Of a DNA stretch of 64,000 nt, positions 34,894 through 43,682 are shown piece by piece. A program made the translations under genes and the position numbers. Origin of the DNA: CAHJXF01 sp038225855 (lineage in GTDB: Bacteria; Pseudomonadota; Gammaproteobacteria; Burkholderiales; Burkholderiaceae_D); contig JBBRQU010000010.1 in NCBI GenBank assembly GCA_038225855.1, forward strand, positions 34,321-98,320, given 5' to 3'. The notes beneath the pieces were generated by a model, which worked only from the letters and a program-made list of their open reading frames with translations, was not told the origin of the DNA and made no database searches. Each line of letters starts with the position of its first letter. The stretch's first letter is position 1.

Positions 34894-35985
34894 ATGAACA
34901 AAAAGACTCGCATCGCCTCGGCACTGGCATTGATGGGCGCCATCGGCGGCGTCGCGCACGCGCAGGAGTTGCAGTACAACCCCTCGGTGTACGTCATGCC
35001 GCAGCTCGAATACTTCAACCCCGACAATCGTTTCGGCACCCAAGACAAGGGTGCGGGGGTCGGCCTGAAATTCGGCAAGGCCATCAATCGATGGTTCGAC
35101 GTTCAGGTCGGCATCAGTTATGCCCGCGTCAACGGCGACGATGGAGCCTCGAACCTGTCGCCCACCCAACTAGCGGGCGGAGGCGCCTCCGGCGGGACGC
35201 ACGTTCGCTATCAGCAGAGCACGATCGGCGTCGATGGTCTCTACATGCTGTCGCGCGACCGCTTCCGTCCTTTCGTGCTGCTGGGCATCGGCGCTCAGAA
35301 CGATCGTCGCAACATTCCGAATCGCCAGAACTCGCGGACCTCGCCTTATGCGCAGGCGGGTGTGGGCATCCAGTACATCATCTCGGATCAATGGGCGACG
35401 CAAGTCGACTTTCGCCGCGTCGTCGGATTTCAGCGCAGCGACGTCTACGGTTTCAGTCGTGACGAGAACAACTATGTCGACTTCGGTCTGACCTATTTCT
35501 TCGACAAGACGCCGAGAGCGACGCCGCGTATTGCTCAAGCGGCGCCGCCCCCACCGCCACCGCCTGCACCGCCCCCACCGCCACCGCCGCCCCCCGCGCC
35601 GCGCTTCGAGAAGCAGACGATGTCGGCGACCGAGTTGTTTGCGTTCGACAGTTCAGTGCTCAAACAGCCGCAGCCCAAGCTCGATGAGATCGCCGGCGTG
35701 TTGAAGCAGAACCCGCAAGTGGCCAACGTGCGCGTCACGGGCTACACCGATCGCATCGGATCCGACAAGTACAACCTCGGGTTGTCGCAGCGACGCGCCA
35801 ATGCGGTGAAAGCGTATCTGGTCGGACAGGGCGTCGATGGATCGCGTTTGTCGACGACGGGCAAAGGCAAGGCCGATCCGGTCGTTCAGTGCAGCGAGAA
35901 GAATCGCGCCGCTTTGATCAAGTGCCTCGAGCCGAATCGTAGAGTCGAGGTCGAAGACATCACCGTGGAAAAGCGGGTGCAGTAG
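34894..35985 (+). CDS. OmpA-family outer-membrane protein
   Basis: ATG 34894 starts a signal peptide (about 1-23, ending VAHAQE). Residues ~25-205 form an eight-stranded OmpA-like barrel; a Pro-rich linker follows (about 217-236), then a peptidoglycan-binding OmpA domain with ELFAFDSSVLKQPQPKLDEI, VTGYTDRIGSDKYNLGLSQR and EPNRRVEVE. A Cys pair near the end (VQCSEKNRAALIKCLEPNRR) is as in many betaproteobacterial members. A possible promoter TTGACA-17-GACATT lies at 34760-34788, and a strong terminator follows. Confidence 0.92.
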   Translation: MNKKTRIASALALMGAIGGVAHAQELQYNPSVYVMPQLEYFNPDNRFGTQDKGAGVGLKFGKAINRWFDVQVGISYARVNGDDGASNLSPTQLAGGGASGGTHVRYQQSTIGVDGLYMLSRDRFRPFVLLGIGAQNDRRNIPNRQNSRTSPYAQAGVGIQYIISDQWATQVDFRRVVGFQRSDVYGFSRDENNYVDFGLTYFFDKTPRATPRIAQAAPPPPPPPAPPPPPPPPPAPRFEKQTMSATELFAFDSSVLKQPQPKLDEIAGVLKQNPQVANVRVTGYTDRIGSDKYNLGLSQRRANAVKAYLVGQGVDGSRLSTTGKGKADPVVQCSEKNRAALIKCLEPNRRVEVEDITVEKRVQ

Positions 35986-36005
35986 GAGTTCGAAGCATTC
36001 ACAAG

Positions 36006-36035
36006 AGACCGACCGTTGTGGTCGGTCTTTTTTTT
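36006..36035 (+). terminator. Intrinsic terminator of the OmpA-like gene
   Basis: AGACCGACC (36006-36014) and GGTCGGTCT (36020-36028) form a perfect 9-base-pair stem with a 5-base loop, followed by eight T (36028-36035). It lies 20 bases after the stop codon. Confidence 0.95.
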
Positions 36036-36045
36036 CTTCGCGGAG

Positions 36046-37032
36046 TCACCCGGCAACCCGATTGAACGGCTCGCGTCCCGCCAAGGCTTCAATCAAATTC
36101 TCGATCGCCAACATCGCCATCGCCCCGCGCGTTGCGCGCGTTGCGCTCCCCAGATGCGGGGTCAACGCGACGTTCTTCAATTCGAGAATGCGCGGGTTGA
36201 TCTTCGGTTCTCCTTCGTACACGTCGAGCCCGGCGGCGCCCAACCGACCGCTGCCAAGCGCATCGGCAAGCGCCTCTTCGTCGATCAACCCGCCGCGCGC
36301 GATGTTGGTCAGCGACGCCGTCGGCTTCATGCGCGCAAGGTCGACCGCACCGACGATGTGATGATTCGCGTGCGTGTAAGGCAACACGAGAATCAGATGA
36401 TCGGCCTCGGCGAACAAGGCCTCACGCGTCACGTAGCTCGCCCGGCACTCGGCTTCGATCGCCTCGGGAAGCCGCGATCGATTGTGATACAGCACGCGCA
36501 TCGAGAAGCCCGCCGCACGCCGCGCGAGCGCCTGTCCGATGCGGCCCATGCCGAGGATCGCCAGCGTCGCGTGATGCACATCGGCGCCGAGAAACTGATC
36601 GAGGCTCCAGCGTTGCCAATGCCCGCCGCGCAACCAGCGCTCGGACTCGGTCACGCGTCGCGCCGCGGCCATCATCAACGCCCAACCGAAGTCGGCGGTG
36701 GTCTCGGTCAATACATCGGGCGTATTGGTGACGACGATGCCGCGCTCCTTGCAGGCTGACAGATCGATGTGATTGGTCCCGACCGAGATCGTCGAGACCG
36801 CGCGCAAGGAGGGCGCGTGATCGAGCAGCCTTGCATCGATGCGATCGCCGCCGGCGACCAGCAAGCCCTCGATGCCCTCGACGCGTTTCGCAAGTTCATC
36901 TGCCGCGATCGGCTCGTCGCCCTGATTGGGTTCGACTTCGAAATGCGAGACGAGACGTTCGAGGTGTTCCGCAAACACTGCGCGAGTGACCAGCACGCGC
37001 GGCTTGGATGAATTGCTCATTGCATCGCTCAT
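36046..37032 (-). CDS. D-2-hydroxyacid dehydrogenase (glyoxylate/hydroxypyruvate reductase type)
   Basis: The 328-residue protein starts MSDAMSNSSKPRVLVTRAV (37032); 37020 is a second option. It has the NAD(P)-binding LAILGMGRIGQALARRA and the catalytic Arg, Glu and His in NIARGGLIDEEALADAL, LDVYEGEP and LTPHLGSAT. The overall pattern is that of GhrB/glycerate dehydrogenases. Its start overlaps the stop of the upstream antiporter gene by 4 bases. Exact substrate is not certain. Confidence 0.88.
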   Translation of the reverse strand: MSDAMSNSSKPRVLVTRAVFAEHLERLVSHFEVEPNQGDEPIAADELAKRVEGIEGLLVAGGDRIDARLLDHAPSLRAVSTISVGTNHIDLSACKERGIVVTNTPDVLTETTADFGWALMMAAARRVTESERWLRGGHWQRWSLDQFLGADVHHATLAILGMGRIGQALARRAAGFSMRVLYHNRSRLPEAIEAECRASYVTREALFAEADHLILVLPYTHANHHIVGAVDLARMKPTASLTNIARGGLIDEEALADALGSGRLGAAGLDVYEGEPKINPRILELKNVALTPHLGSATRATRGAMAMLAIENLIEALAGREPFNRVAG

Positions 37033-38504
37033 TGGAAGAAGAGAATCGTCAGCAACGCGAACAGCGGCAACAGAATGCCGCACGACCACACCATGTAGCC
37101 GAAGAACGACGGCATGCGAATGCCGCGATCTTCCGCGATCGCGCGCACCATGAAGTTGGGCGCGTTGCCGATATAGCTCAACGCGCCCATGAACACGGCG
37201 CCGCCCGAGATCGCTTCGAGCGTTTCGCGATGCGCCATCAGGTATTTCGCGTCCGCGCCGGCGAGATTGAAGAACACCAGATAGGTCGGCGCGTTGTCGA
37301 GGAAGGCCGACAGGATGCCCGTCAACCAGAAGTACATCGGGTTGCTTGGCTCGCCTGACGCGTTTGTGACCATGCGCGTCAGCGAGGCCAGCGCGCCGGC
37401 TTCACCCGCCTTCAGGATCGCGATCGCCGGAATGATGGTCACGAAGATCGCCGCGAACAGCTTGGCGACTTCCTGCATCGGTCCCCAGTTGAATTCGTTG
37501 GCCTCGTGGATCGCCTTGGGCGTGATCGCGAGCGACAGGACGGCAATCGCGACGAGCAACGCATCGCGCGCCAGGTCCTGCCCTTCGAGCGACGCGCCGA
37601 GCCATTCCAACGCGATGCCCGGCCGCCAGAAGCCGCTCATCAACACTGCGGCGACGATCGCGACCAGCAGCACGATGTTGACCTTGCCGCTGATGCGCAG
37701 CGGCGCATCGGGCGTGGTGTCCGAATACACGGGCCGTTCTTCGCCCGCCTTCTTATAAAGATAGCGATCGAGCAGGTAGAAGATCGCGAGCAGCGCACCG
37801 CAGAGCGTGAGCGTCGGCCCGAGCATGGCGGTGGTGGTCCAGAAGAACGACACGCCGTTGAGAAAGCCGAGAAAGAGAGGCGGGTCGCCGAGCGGCGTCA
37901 ACGAGCCCCCCGCATTGGCGACGAGGAAGATGAAGAACACCAGCACGTGCACGTTGTGCGTGCGGTTGTCGTTCGCACGGATCAGCGGACGCACCAGCAC
38001 CATCGCCGCGCCGGTCGTTCCCATCAGGTTCGAGAGCACCGCGCCGAGCGCAAGCAACGCCGTGTTCACGCCCGGCGATCCATGCAGATTGCCGAACACC
38101 CCGATGCCGCCCGAGACCGTATAGAGCGCGAACAGCAGCACGACGAACGGCAGGTATTCGAGCAAGCCGGCATGCGCGAGTTGACGGGCTGTTTCATTCA
38201 TGCCGAACATCGACGCGAAGGGCACGACGAACAGCAGCGCCCACGCCAGCGCGATCTTGCCGAAGTGGTGATGCCAGACCTCGGGCGCAAGCAGCGGGAA
38301 CAGCGCGATCGACGCGAGGATGCCTGCGAAGGGCAGGATCCAGTAGAGCGTCAGCGTTGCGCCGTCGAAGGCTGCGGCGTTGGCGGACGAGGCCGTGAAC
38401 AGCAGCGCGAGTCCCGTGATCGAGCCACACACGTTCGCGCGCGAAGTCGCGCGAACGCGCCAAGTCGCGACAACATGTGTTCCTGGTTCTCGAGCCTCGC
38501 GCAT
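37029..38504 (-). CDS. NhaD-like sodium:proton antiporter (ion transporter superfamily)
   Basis: The 491-residue protein has about 12-13 membrane segments. Diagnostic stretches are NANGGS-like VANAGGSLTPLGDPPLFLGF, NLMGTTGAAMVLVRPLI and AFLDNAPTYLVFFNLAGA, which belong to the arsenite/NhaD permease superfamily (CitMHS-type). The first 40 residues look like a signal or first segment. The transported ion is inferred from family likeness only. It is cotranscribed with the dehydrogenase. Confidence 0.85.
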   Translation of the reverse strand: MREAREPGTHVVATWRVRATSRANVCGSITGLALLFTASSANAAAFDGATLTLYWILPFAGILASIALFPLLAPEVWHHHFGKIALAWALLFVVPFASMFGMNETARQLAHAGLLEYLPFVVLLFALYTVSGGIGVFGNLHGSPGVNTALLALGAVLSNLMGTTGAAMVLVRPLIRANDNRTHNVHVLVFFIFLVANAGGSLTPLGDPPLFLGFLNGVSFFWTTTAMLGPTLTLCGALLAIFYLLDRYLYKKAGEERPVYSDTTPDAPLRISGKVNIVLLVAIVAAVLMSGFWRPGIALEWLGASLEGQDLARDALLVAIAVLSLAITPKAIHEANEFNWGPMQEVAKLFAAIFVTIIPAIAILKAGEAGALASLTRMVTNASGEPSNPMYFWLTGILSAFLDNAPTYLVFFNLAGADAKYLMAHRETLEAISGGAVFMGALSYIGNAPNFMVRAIAEDRGIRMPSFFGYMVWSCGILLPLFALLTILFFQ

Positions 38505-38574
38505 GCGCCCCGCCCCTCGGCCATCGATCGAAGCCGCATGGTAGCCGGGACGAAGATCGGTGCGCGTGGCGCGT

Positions 38575-39399
38575 TCAATCGATCCACAGCCCGGGAATCG
38601 ACCACGCGATCAGCGTTAATTCCGATTGGGTCGCCGCGCCCGTCTTGACGAAGACATTGCGAAGCTGCGCACGCACCGTCGCCAACGACACGCCGCGGCG
38701 CGCGGCGCACGCATGCAGACGCTCGCCGCCCGCGATTGCGGCCATCAGCGCGGACTCGGCGCCGGTCAGGCCGAACAATTGGCCGAGCAAGGGCGCGTCG
38801 GGAGAACGGGACGACGAGGACGCGATGCAGAGCAGAGCGAGGCCGTTGTCGGGGTGCGGCATGCGTTGCGCGTTGGTTGCCGCGTTGGTTGCCGCGTTGG
38901 TTGTCGCGTTATTCCCCGCGTTGGTTGTCGCGTTATTCCCCGCGTTGCTCGCCGCGTAATTCACTTTGATGCGTTCCATCGACACGACGCGCATCGCACG
39001 CCGCGCTCCCGATGCGCTCAACATCAACGACCCGTCGATCCACGGGGCGGCGCAGGCATTGTTCAACGCCATGAGAAATCTGCGCCGCGTGTCGGGCGCA
39101 GCGGCCGTGATCTGGTCGCCGCGAAGTGCGAGTCCGAGTTGCGCGCCCAATGCCTCCTTGCCGGCTTCATTCAGATAGACCACGCGGCATTCGCGCGAGA
39201 CGAGAATCGCGCCCATGCGCATCGTGCCCAGCAGTTGCAGCAGGGGATCGCTCGACCTCGTCGCCATGGCATGCACCGCGGCTTCGCGAGCGGCGGCGGG
39301 CATCGCGAAATGATCGGTCGCCAGCGCATCGTTCGAACGCTCTCCCAGCCGTCCCGAATGAACGCCCGGGTTGTCGTAGACCATAGCCGCCTGCTCCAT
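38575..39399 (-). CDS. LuxR-type helix-turn-helix regulator with PAS-like sensor region
   Basis: The 274-residue protein has a PAS-like N-terminal half (GTMRMGAILVSRECRVVYL, about 58-150) and a C-terminal LuxR HTH (LTGAESALMAAIAGGERLH, GVSLATVRAQLRNVFVKTG). Between them is a linker built from a repeated unit (NAGNNATTNA, about residues 152-177), encoded by a 12/30-base tandem repeat at about 38870-38955. There is no receiver domain. The target genes are unknown. The start has GGGGAGAACAGG upstream. Confidence 0.82.
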   Translation of the reverse strand: MEQAAMVYDNPGVHSGRLGERSNDALATDHFAMPAAAREAAVHAMATRSSDPLLQLLGTMRMGAILVSRECRVVYLNEAGKEALGAQLGLALRGDQITAAAPDTRRRFLMALNNACAAPWIDGSLMLSASGARRAMRVVSMERIKVNYAASNAGNNATTNAGNNATTNAATNAATNAQRMPHPDNGLALLCIASSSSRSPDAPLLGQLFGLTGAESALMAAIAGGERLHACAARRGVSLATVRAQLRNVFVKTGAATQSELTLIAWSIPGLWID

Positions 39400-39538
39400 C
39401 CTGTTCTCCCCAAGTCGCGTTGATCACGGCACGCCGCACATGCATAACGTAATCAAACGGCGCGCAAGAGGCGATGGGGACGGCGTATTAGGTCGAACGG
39501 ACAAACCTCATGCATTCGAATTGCGGCAACCGCGCTTG

Positions 39539-39617
39539 GTCATTCCGAATGCAATGACGAAGCTCATCCTGTTCGCATACCGCAACCGATGAGATTCCTC
39601 GCGTTGCTCGGAATGAC
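39539..39617. repeat. Interspersed palindromic repeat, family B
   Basis: The ends are inverted copies, GTCATTCCGA (39539-39548) and TCGGAATGAC (39608-39617). Between them lie further complementary segments, GCTCATC and GATGAGATTCCTCGC. A second copy is at 48889-48992. It lies just after the pncB end, between two minus-strand genes (39400-39627). Confidence 0.7.
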
Positions 39618-39627
39618 AACCCAACCG

Positions 39628-40812
39628 TCAGCGCTGCGTCGCCGGGATCTCGAACACCTGACGCAAATACGCGAGGTAGGCCTCGTCGTCGCACATGTTC
39701 TTGGCCGGCGTATCGGAGAGCTTGGCGACGGGTTGCCCGTTGCATCGAACCATCTTCATCACGATCTGCAGCGGCGCATAGCCGAGGTCGTTGGTGAGGT
39801 TGGTGCCGACGCCGAACGCGAGGCGCGCGCGATCGGCGAATCGCAGATACAGATCGACCACGCGCGGGAAGTCGAGGCTGTCCGAAAAAATCAGCGTCTT
39901 GGTACGGGGATCGATGCGCAGTTTTTCGAAGTGCGCAATCATCCGTTCGCCCCACGCCATCGCGTCGCCCGAGTCGTGGCGCACACCGTCGAAGAGCTTG
40001 CAGAAATACAGGTCGAAGTCGCGCAGGAAGGCATCGAAGCCGTACACGTCCGACAGTGCGATGCCGAGGTCGCCGCGATACTCGCGAGCCCAGCGCTCGA
40101 ATGCATAGGTCTGCGAGTCGCGCAGCCGCGGGCCGAGCGATTGACAGGCCTGCAGATATTCATGCGCCATCGTTCCCAGCGGCGTCAGGTTGTGCTTCAT
40201 CGCGAACCAGGTGTTGCTCGTGCCCGCGAACTGAGGCCCGAGTCGCTCACGCAGGATTTCCAGCACCTCTTGCTGCCAGAGCTTCGAGAAACGGCGCCGG
40301 GTGCCGTAGTCGGCGATCTTGCAATCGACGAGGCGCTCGTCGTCGGTGACGAGAGCGATCTTACTGACGAGACGTCGGCGACCTTCCGGAAAATCGGGAA
40401 AGGCCTGGGTGCGCCGGAAGTAGATTTCATTGACGATCGCGAGGATCGGGATCTCGAACAGGATCGTGTAGAGCCACGGGCCGACGATCACGATCTCGAT
40501 CTCGCCGTTGTCCTTGGGCGACGGCGACACCGTGATGTACTTCTCGTTCATCTGGAACAAATCGAGAAAATCGACGAAGTCGCTCTTGATGAATCGCAGG
40601 CTGCGCAGCCAGCGCAACTCGTCCTCGCGAAACCGCAGCGAACAGAGTTGTCGAATCTCCTCGCGAATCTCGGCGATGCACGGCACGAGGTCGATGCCGC
40701 CGGTGCGGCACTTGAAACGGTATTCGACCTGCGCACCCGGGAATTGATGCAGCACGACCTGCATCATCGTGAACTTGTAGAGATCAGTATCGAGTAGCGA
40801 GGTGATGATCAT
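39628..40812 (-). CDS. pncB: Nicotinate phosphoribosyltransferase
   Basis: The 394-residue protein starts MIITSLLDTDLYKFTMMQVV, the standard PncB opening, and contains TSNTWFAMKHNLTPLGTMAHEY around the conserved His, RHDSGDAMAWGERMI and SDSLDFPRVVDLY. It converts nicotinate and PRPP to nicotinate mononucleotide in NAD salvage. Its start overlaps the ispD stop in ATGA. Confidence 0.95.
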   Translation of the reverse strand: MIITSLLDTDLYKFTMMQVVLHQFPGAQVEYRFKCRTGGIDLVPCIAEIREEIRQLCSLRFREDELRWLRSLRFIKSDFVDFLDLFQMNEKYITVSPSPKDNGEIEIVIVGPWLYTILFEIPILAIVNEIYFRRTQAFPDFPEGRRRLVSKIALVTDDERLVDCKIADYGTRRRFSKLWQQEVLEILRERLGPQFAGTSNTWFAMKHNLTPLGTMAHEYLQACQSLGPRLRDSQTYAFERWAREYRGDLGIALSDVYGFDAFLRDFDLYFCKLFDGVRHDSGDAMAWGERMIAHFEKLRIDPRTKTLIFSDSLDFPRVVDLYLRFADRARLAFGVGTNLTNDLGYAPLQIVMKMVRCNGQPVAKLSDTPAKNMCDDEAYLAYLRQVFEIPATQR

Positions 40813-41534
40813 CGGGATTCACTTTCATCGGCATGCAGCAATGCACTCATCATCGCGAAATCGTCGGCGGTCGTGACCTTGAAATTCCGTGGGGCGCCCT
40901 CCACCAGCCGCGGCCGACGACCCGCCGCTTCGATCGCGCTCGCCTCATCGGTGATCGCGAGTCCATTGCGCCGCGCGGCCGCGAGCGCGTCGCGCAGCAG
41001 CGAAAAGCGAAACATCTGCGGCGTCTGCGCGAGCCACAGGCCGGACCGATCGATGGTATGCGCCACACCGACCCGGTTCGATGCGTCGCGACTCGCGCGC
41101 TTGATCGTGTCGGCGACCGGCAATGCCAGCAAACCGCCTACGTCGTCGTCGCGCAGGGTTTCGATCAAGGTCACGATCATCGCGGCTGTGATGCCGCAAC
41201 GCGCCGCGTCGTGTACCAGGATCCAATCGTCGTCGAGCGCGTCGCGCAAGGTATCGAGCCCGTTGAGCACCGATGCATCGCGGGTCGACCCGCCGACGCG
41301 CTCGACACGGATCAGACGCGCGCTCACAGCGTCGAGCGAGAGGCGCTCGAAGCGCGCGTCGTCGGGCGCGACCACGACCACGATGCGATCGATCGCCGGC
41401 ACTGCCGCGAACGCCTCGATCGTGCGGACGATCATCGGCTTACCCGCGACTTCGAGATACTGCTTGGGGACGGCGCCGCCGGTACGCGAGCCGGTGCCCG
41501 CAGCGGGAATCAACGCCAGGCAGCGCGCCGACAC
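40809..41534 (-). CDS. ispD: 2-C-methyl-D-erythritol 4-phosphate cytidylyltransferase
   Basis: The 241-residue protein has the nucleotide-binding start LIPAAGTGSRTGGAVPKQYL and the conserved LVHDAARCGITAAMI and DEASAIEAAGRRPRLVEG. It carries out the third step of the MEP isoprenoid pathway. ispF, which often follows ispD, is not next to it; pncB overlaps it instead. Confidence 0.94.
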   Translation of the reverse strand: MSARCLALIPAAGTGSRTGGAVPKQYLEVAGKPMIVRTIEAFAAVPAIDRIVVVVAPDDARFERLSLDAVSARLIRVERVGGSTRDASVLNGLDTLRDALDDDWILVHDAARCGITAAMIVTLIETLRDDDVGGLLALPVADTIKRASRDASNRVGVAHTIDRSGLWLAQTPQMFRFSLLRDALAAARRNGLAITDEASAIEAAGRRPRLVEGAPRNFKVTTADDFAMMSALLHADESESR

Positions 41535-41561
41535 GTCAGGCCGCGCAATGCAGCAGATGCA

Positions 41562-42194
41562 TCACTGCGGCGGCGGGTCGTTGTCCGCCACGCGCCGCGG
41601 AAAACGCCTCGGGCGTTTGGGTCGGCGCGTGCGCGCGAGTATCTTCGGATACGCGCGGCGCATGTAGTACAGCATCGACCAGACCGTCAACAACGCCGCG
41701 ATCCAGATCAGGCGCGTGCCGACGAAGTGCGAGTCGAAGAAGAAGAACCAGTCGTCGTAAAGCAGCATCGGGATCGCGACCATCTGCGCGATGGTCTTGA
41801 TCTTGCCCAACCAGTGCACCGCCACGCTTTTCCCCGCACCCAGTTGTGCCATCCATTCGCGCAATGCCGAGATGGCGATCTCGCGGCCGACGATGACGAG
41901 CGCGATCAGCGCGTTGATACGGCTCAACTGCAAGAGGATCAGTAGCGCCGCGGTGACCATCAACTTGTCGGCTACGGGATCGAGAAAGGCGCCGAAGCTC
42001 GACGTCTGGTTCAGACGCCGCGCAAGCCAGCCGTCCAGGAGGTCGGTCAGCGCCGCGACTACGAACACCACGGTCGCTGTCGCGTTCTTCTCCGCGCCCG
42101 TCATCCAGGCGTCGGGCAGGAAGAACACGCCGACCACGAGGGGGATCAGGACGATGCGCAGCCAGGTGAGGAGAATGGGAAGATTGAATGGCAT
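41562..42194 (-). CDS. pgsA: CDP-diacylglycerol-glycerol-3-phosphate 3-phosphatidyltransferase
   Basis: The 210-residue membrane protein has the CDP-alcohol phosphotransferase motif in LTDLLDGWLARRLNQTSSFGAFLDPVADKL and starts LPILLTWLRIVLIPLVVGVF. It makes phosphatidylglycerophosphate. A basic C-terminal tail (RTRRPKRPRRFPRRV) is longer than usual. It lies 27 bases upstream of ispD on the same strand. Confidence 0.93.
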   Translation of the reverse strand: MPFNLPILLTWLRIVLIPLVVGVFFLPDAWMTGAEKNATATVVFVVAALTDLLDGWLARRLNQTSSFGAFLDPVADKLMVTAALLILLQLSRINALIALVIVGREIAISALREWMAQLGAGKSVAVHWLGKIKTIAQMVAIPMLLYDDWFFFFDSHFVGTRLIWIAALLTVWSMLYYMRRAYPKILARTRRPKRPRRFPRRVADNDPPPQ

Positions 42195-42274
42195 CGCCGG
42201 TGCTCGTGCGGACTACCGATTATAACGATGCCCTGCGGTAGAATCGCCTCCCTTTCCCGCATCGCTTCACTACC

Positions 42275-42352
42275 TCGTCGTCCCTGCGAAAGCTGAGAGC
42301 CAGCGGCGTCCGACTCAAGCCGCTGGATTCCCGCTTACGCGGGAACGACGGC
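42275..42352. repeat. Interspersed palindromic repeat, family A
   Basis: This copy runs from TCGTCGTCCCTGCGAAAGC to CGCTTACGCGGGAACGACGG, with inner inverted segments CCAGCGGC and GCCGCTGG. It lies in the divergent gap between pgsA and the ferredoxin gene. Confidence 0.8.
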
Positions 42353-42375
42353 AACACTATCCCCGGAGTTTCCGC

Positions 42376-42699
42376 ATGACGCACGTCGTCACCGAATCCT
42401 GCATCAAATGCCGCTATACCGATTGCGTCGACGTTTGCCCGGTCGATTGCTTTCGCGAAGGCCCGAATTTTCTTTCGATCGATCCCGACGAGTGCATTGA
42501 TTGCGCGGTATGCATTCCCGAGTGTCCGGTCAATGCCATCTTCGCGGAGGAAGACGTTCCGACCGACCAGAAGCAGTTCATCGAGATGAACGTCGAATTA
42601 TCAAAGGGGTGGCCCAGTATCACGCGCATGAAGCCGCACTTTGCCGACGCTGACGATTGGAAAGACGTGAAGGAAAAGATTCACCTTCTGGAGAAGTGA
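42376..42699 (+). CDS. fdxA: Ferredoxin, 7Fe type
   Basis: The 107-residue protein starts MTHVVTESCIKCRYTDCVDV. The N-terminal cluster motif (CIKCRYTDCVDVCPVDC) and the second one (CIDCAVCIPECP) give one [3Fe-4S] and one [4Fe-4S] site, as in the FdxA family; the C-terminal ~45 residues (WPSITRMKPHFADADDWKD) are also typical. An electron carrier, here directly upstream of a ferredoxin-NADP reductase. Confidence 0.95.
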   Translation: MTHVVTESCIKCRYTDCVDVCPVDCFREGPNFLSIDPDECIDCAVCIPECPVNAIFAEEDVPTDQKQFIEMNVELSKGWPSITRMKPHFADADDWKDVKEKIHLLEK

Positions 42700-42757
42700 G
42701 CATGCCGCAGCGCGGATCGACTCCGTGCAATCGCACGCGGCAGCGACAACCCCGCGC

Positions 42758-43549
42758 ATGAGCGCCGAAGAACACCCGGTCGCATCCACGATCGTCTGGC
42801 GTCGCGATTGGGCGCCGCATCTGTTCTCGTTTCGCGTGGCGCGGCCCGAGGGACTGGTCTTCGTACCGGGGCAATTCGTCAGGCTCGGCGTCGAAGGCGA
42901 CCAGGACAGCGGCGCCATGGTCTGGCGCGCGTATTCGGTCGCGTCTCCTCCCGACGCTCCCCACCTCGAGTTCTACTCGATCGTCGTCCCCGACGGCCCT
43001 TTCTCGCAGCCGCTTTCGAAGCGCCGCGTGGGCGACGCGATTCATCTGGGTACCCGCGTTTACGGTTTCCTGCGCACCGATCGCTTCCAGGGCGGGCGGC
43101 GCCTGTGGCTCTTTGCGAGCGGCACCGGCATCGCGCCCTTCATGGCGATGCTCGGCGACGACGCGATCTGGAGTGCCTACGAAGACATCGTCCTCGTGCA
43201 CAGTGTCCGCATCCCGAGCGAACTCGCCTACCGCGAGGAAATCGAAGCGCTGGCACGCGGCTCTCGAGAGCGGGCTTCGCGCGCACAGCTGCGCGCACAG
43301 CTTCATTACGCGCCCACACTCACGCATGAGGGCGTCGAGGGCATGCGCCACGGTCGCATCACGACGCAACTCGCCGACGGCAGCCTCGAACGATCGCTCG
43401 CGCTTCCCATCGACGCCGAGGACTCGCGTCTCATGATTTGCGGCAATCCGTCGATGATCAAGGAGATCCGGGCGATGCTGGGCGAGCGCGGCATGACCGC
43501 GGTTCGCCGCGAGACGCCCGGCCAGTTCATCGTCGAGAATTTCTGGTAA
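42758..43549 (+). CDS. fpr: Ferredoxin-NADP reductase
   Basis: ATG 42758 is preferred over a GTG at 42725; 263 residues. The FAD site RAYSVASPP, the NADP site LFASGTGIAPFMAML and LMICGNPSMIKEI are those of bacterial FNRs. The C-terminus ends ENFW, placing it in the subclass with a terminal aromatic residue. It is probably coupled to the ferredoxin encoded 58 bases upstream. Confidence 0.92.
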   Translation: MSAEEHPVASTIVWRRDWAPHLFSFRVARPEGLVFVPGQFVRLGVEGDQDSGAMVWRAYSVASPPDAPHLEFYSIVVPDGPFSQPLSKRRVGDAIHLGTRVYGFLRTDRFQGGRRLWLFASGTGIAPFMAMLGDDAIWSAYEDIVLVHSVRIPSELAYREEIEALARGSRERASRAQLRAQLHYAPTLTHEGVEGMRHGRITTQLADGSLERSLALPIDAEDSRLMICGNPSMIKEIRAMLGERGMTAVRRETPGQFIVENFW

Positions 43550-43682
43550 CCGGCTGTTCATTAGCGCGATCGACTGTGCCGCGATTGCGCAATCGACTTG
43601 CGGAGCGAAGCGGCGACGCCGATAATCGCAGGTCGCCGCGGGCAGGTTCGCGGCTCGCGACTCATCAAGAAAAAGAGATCCG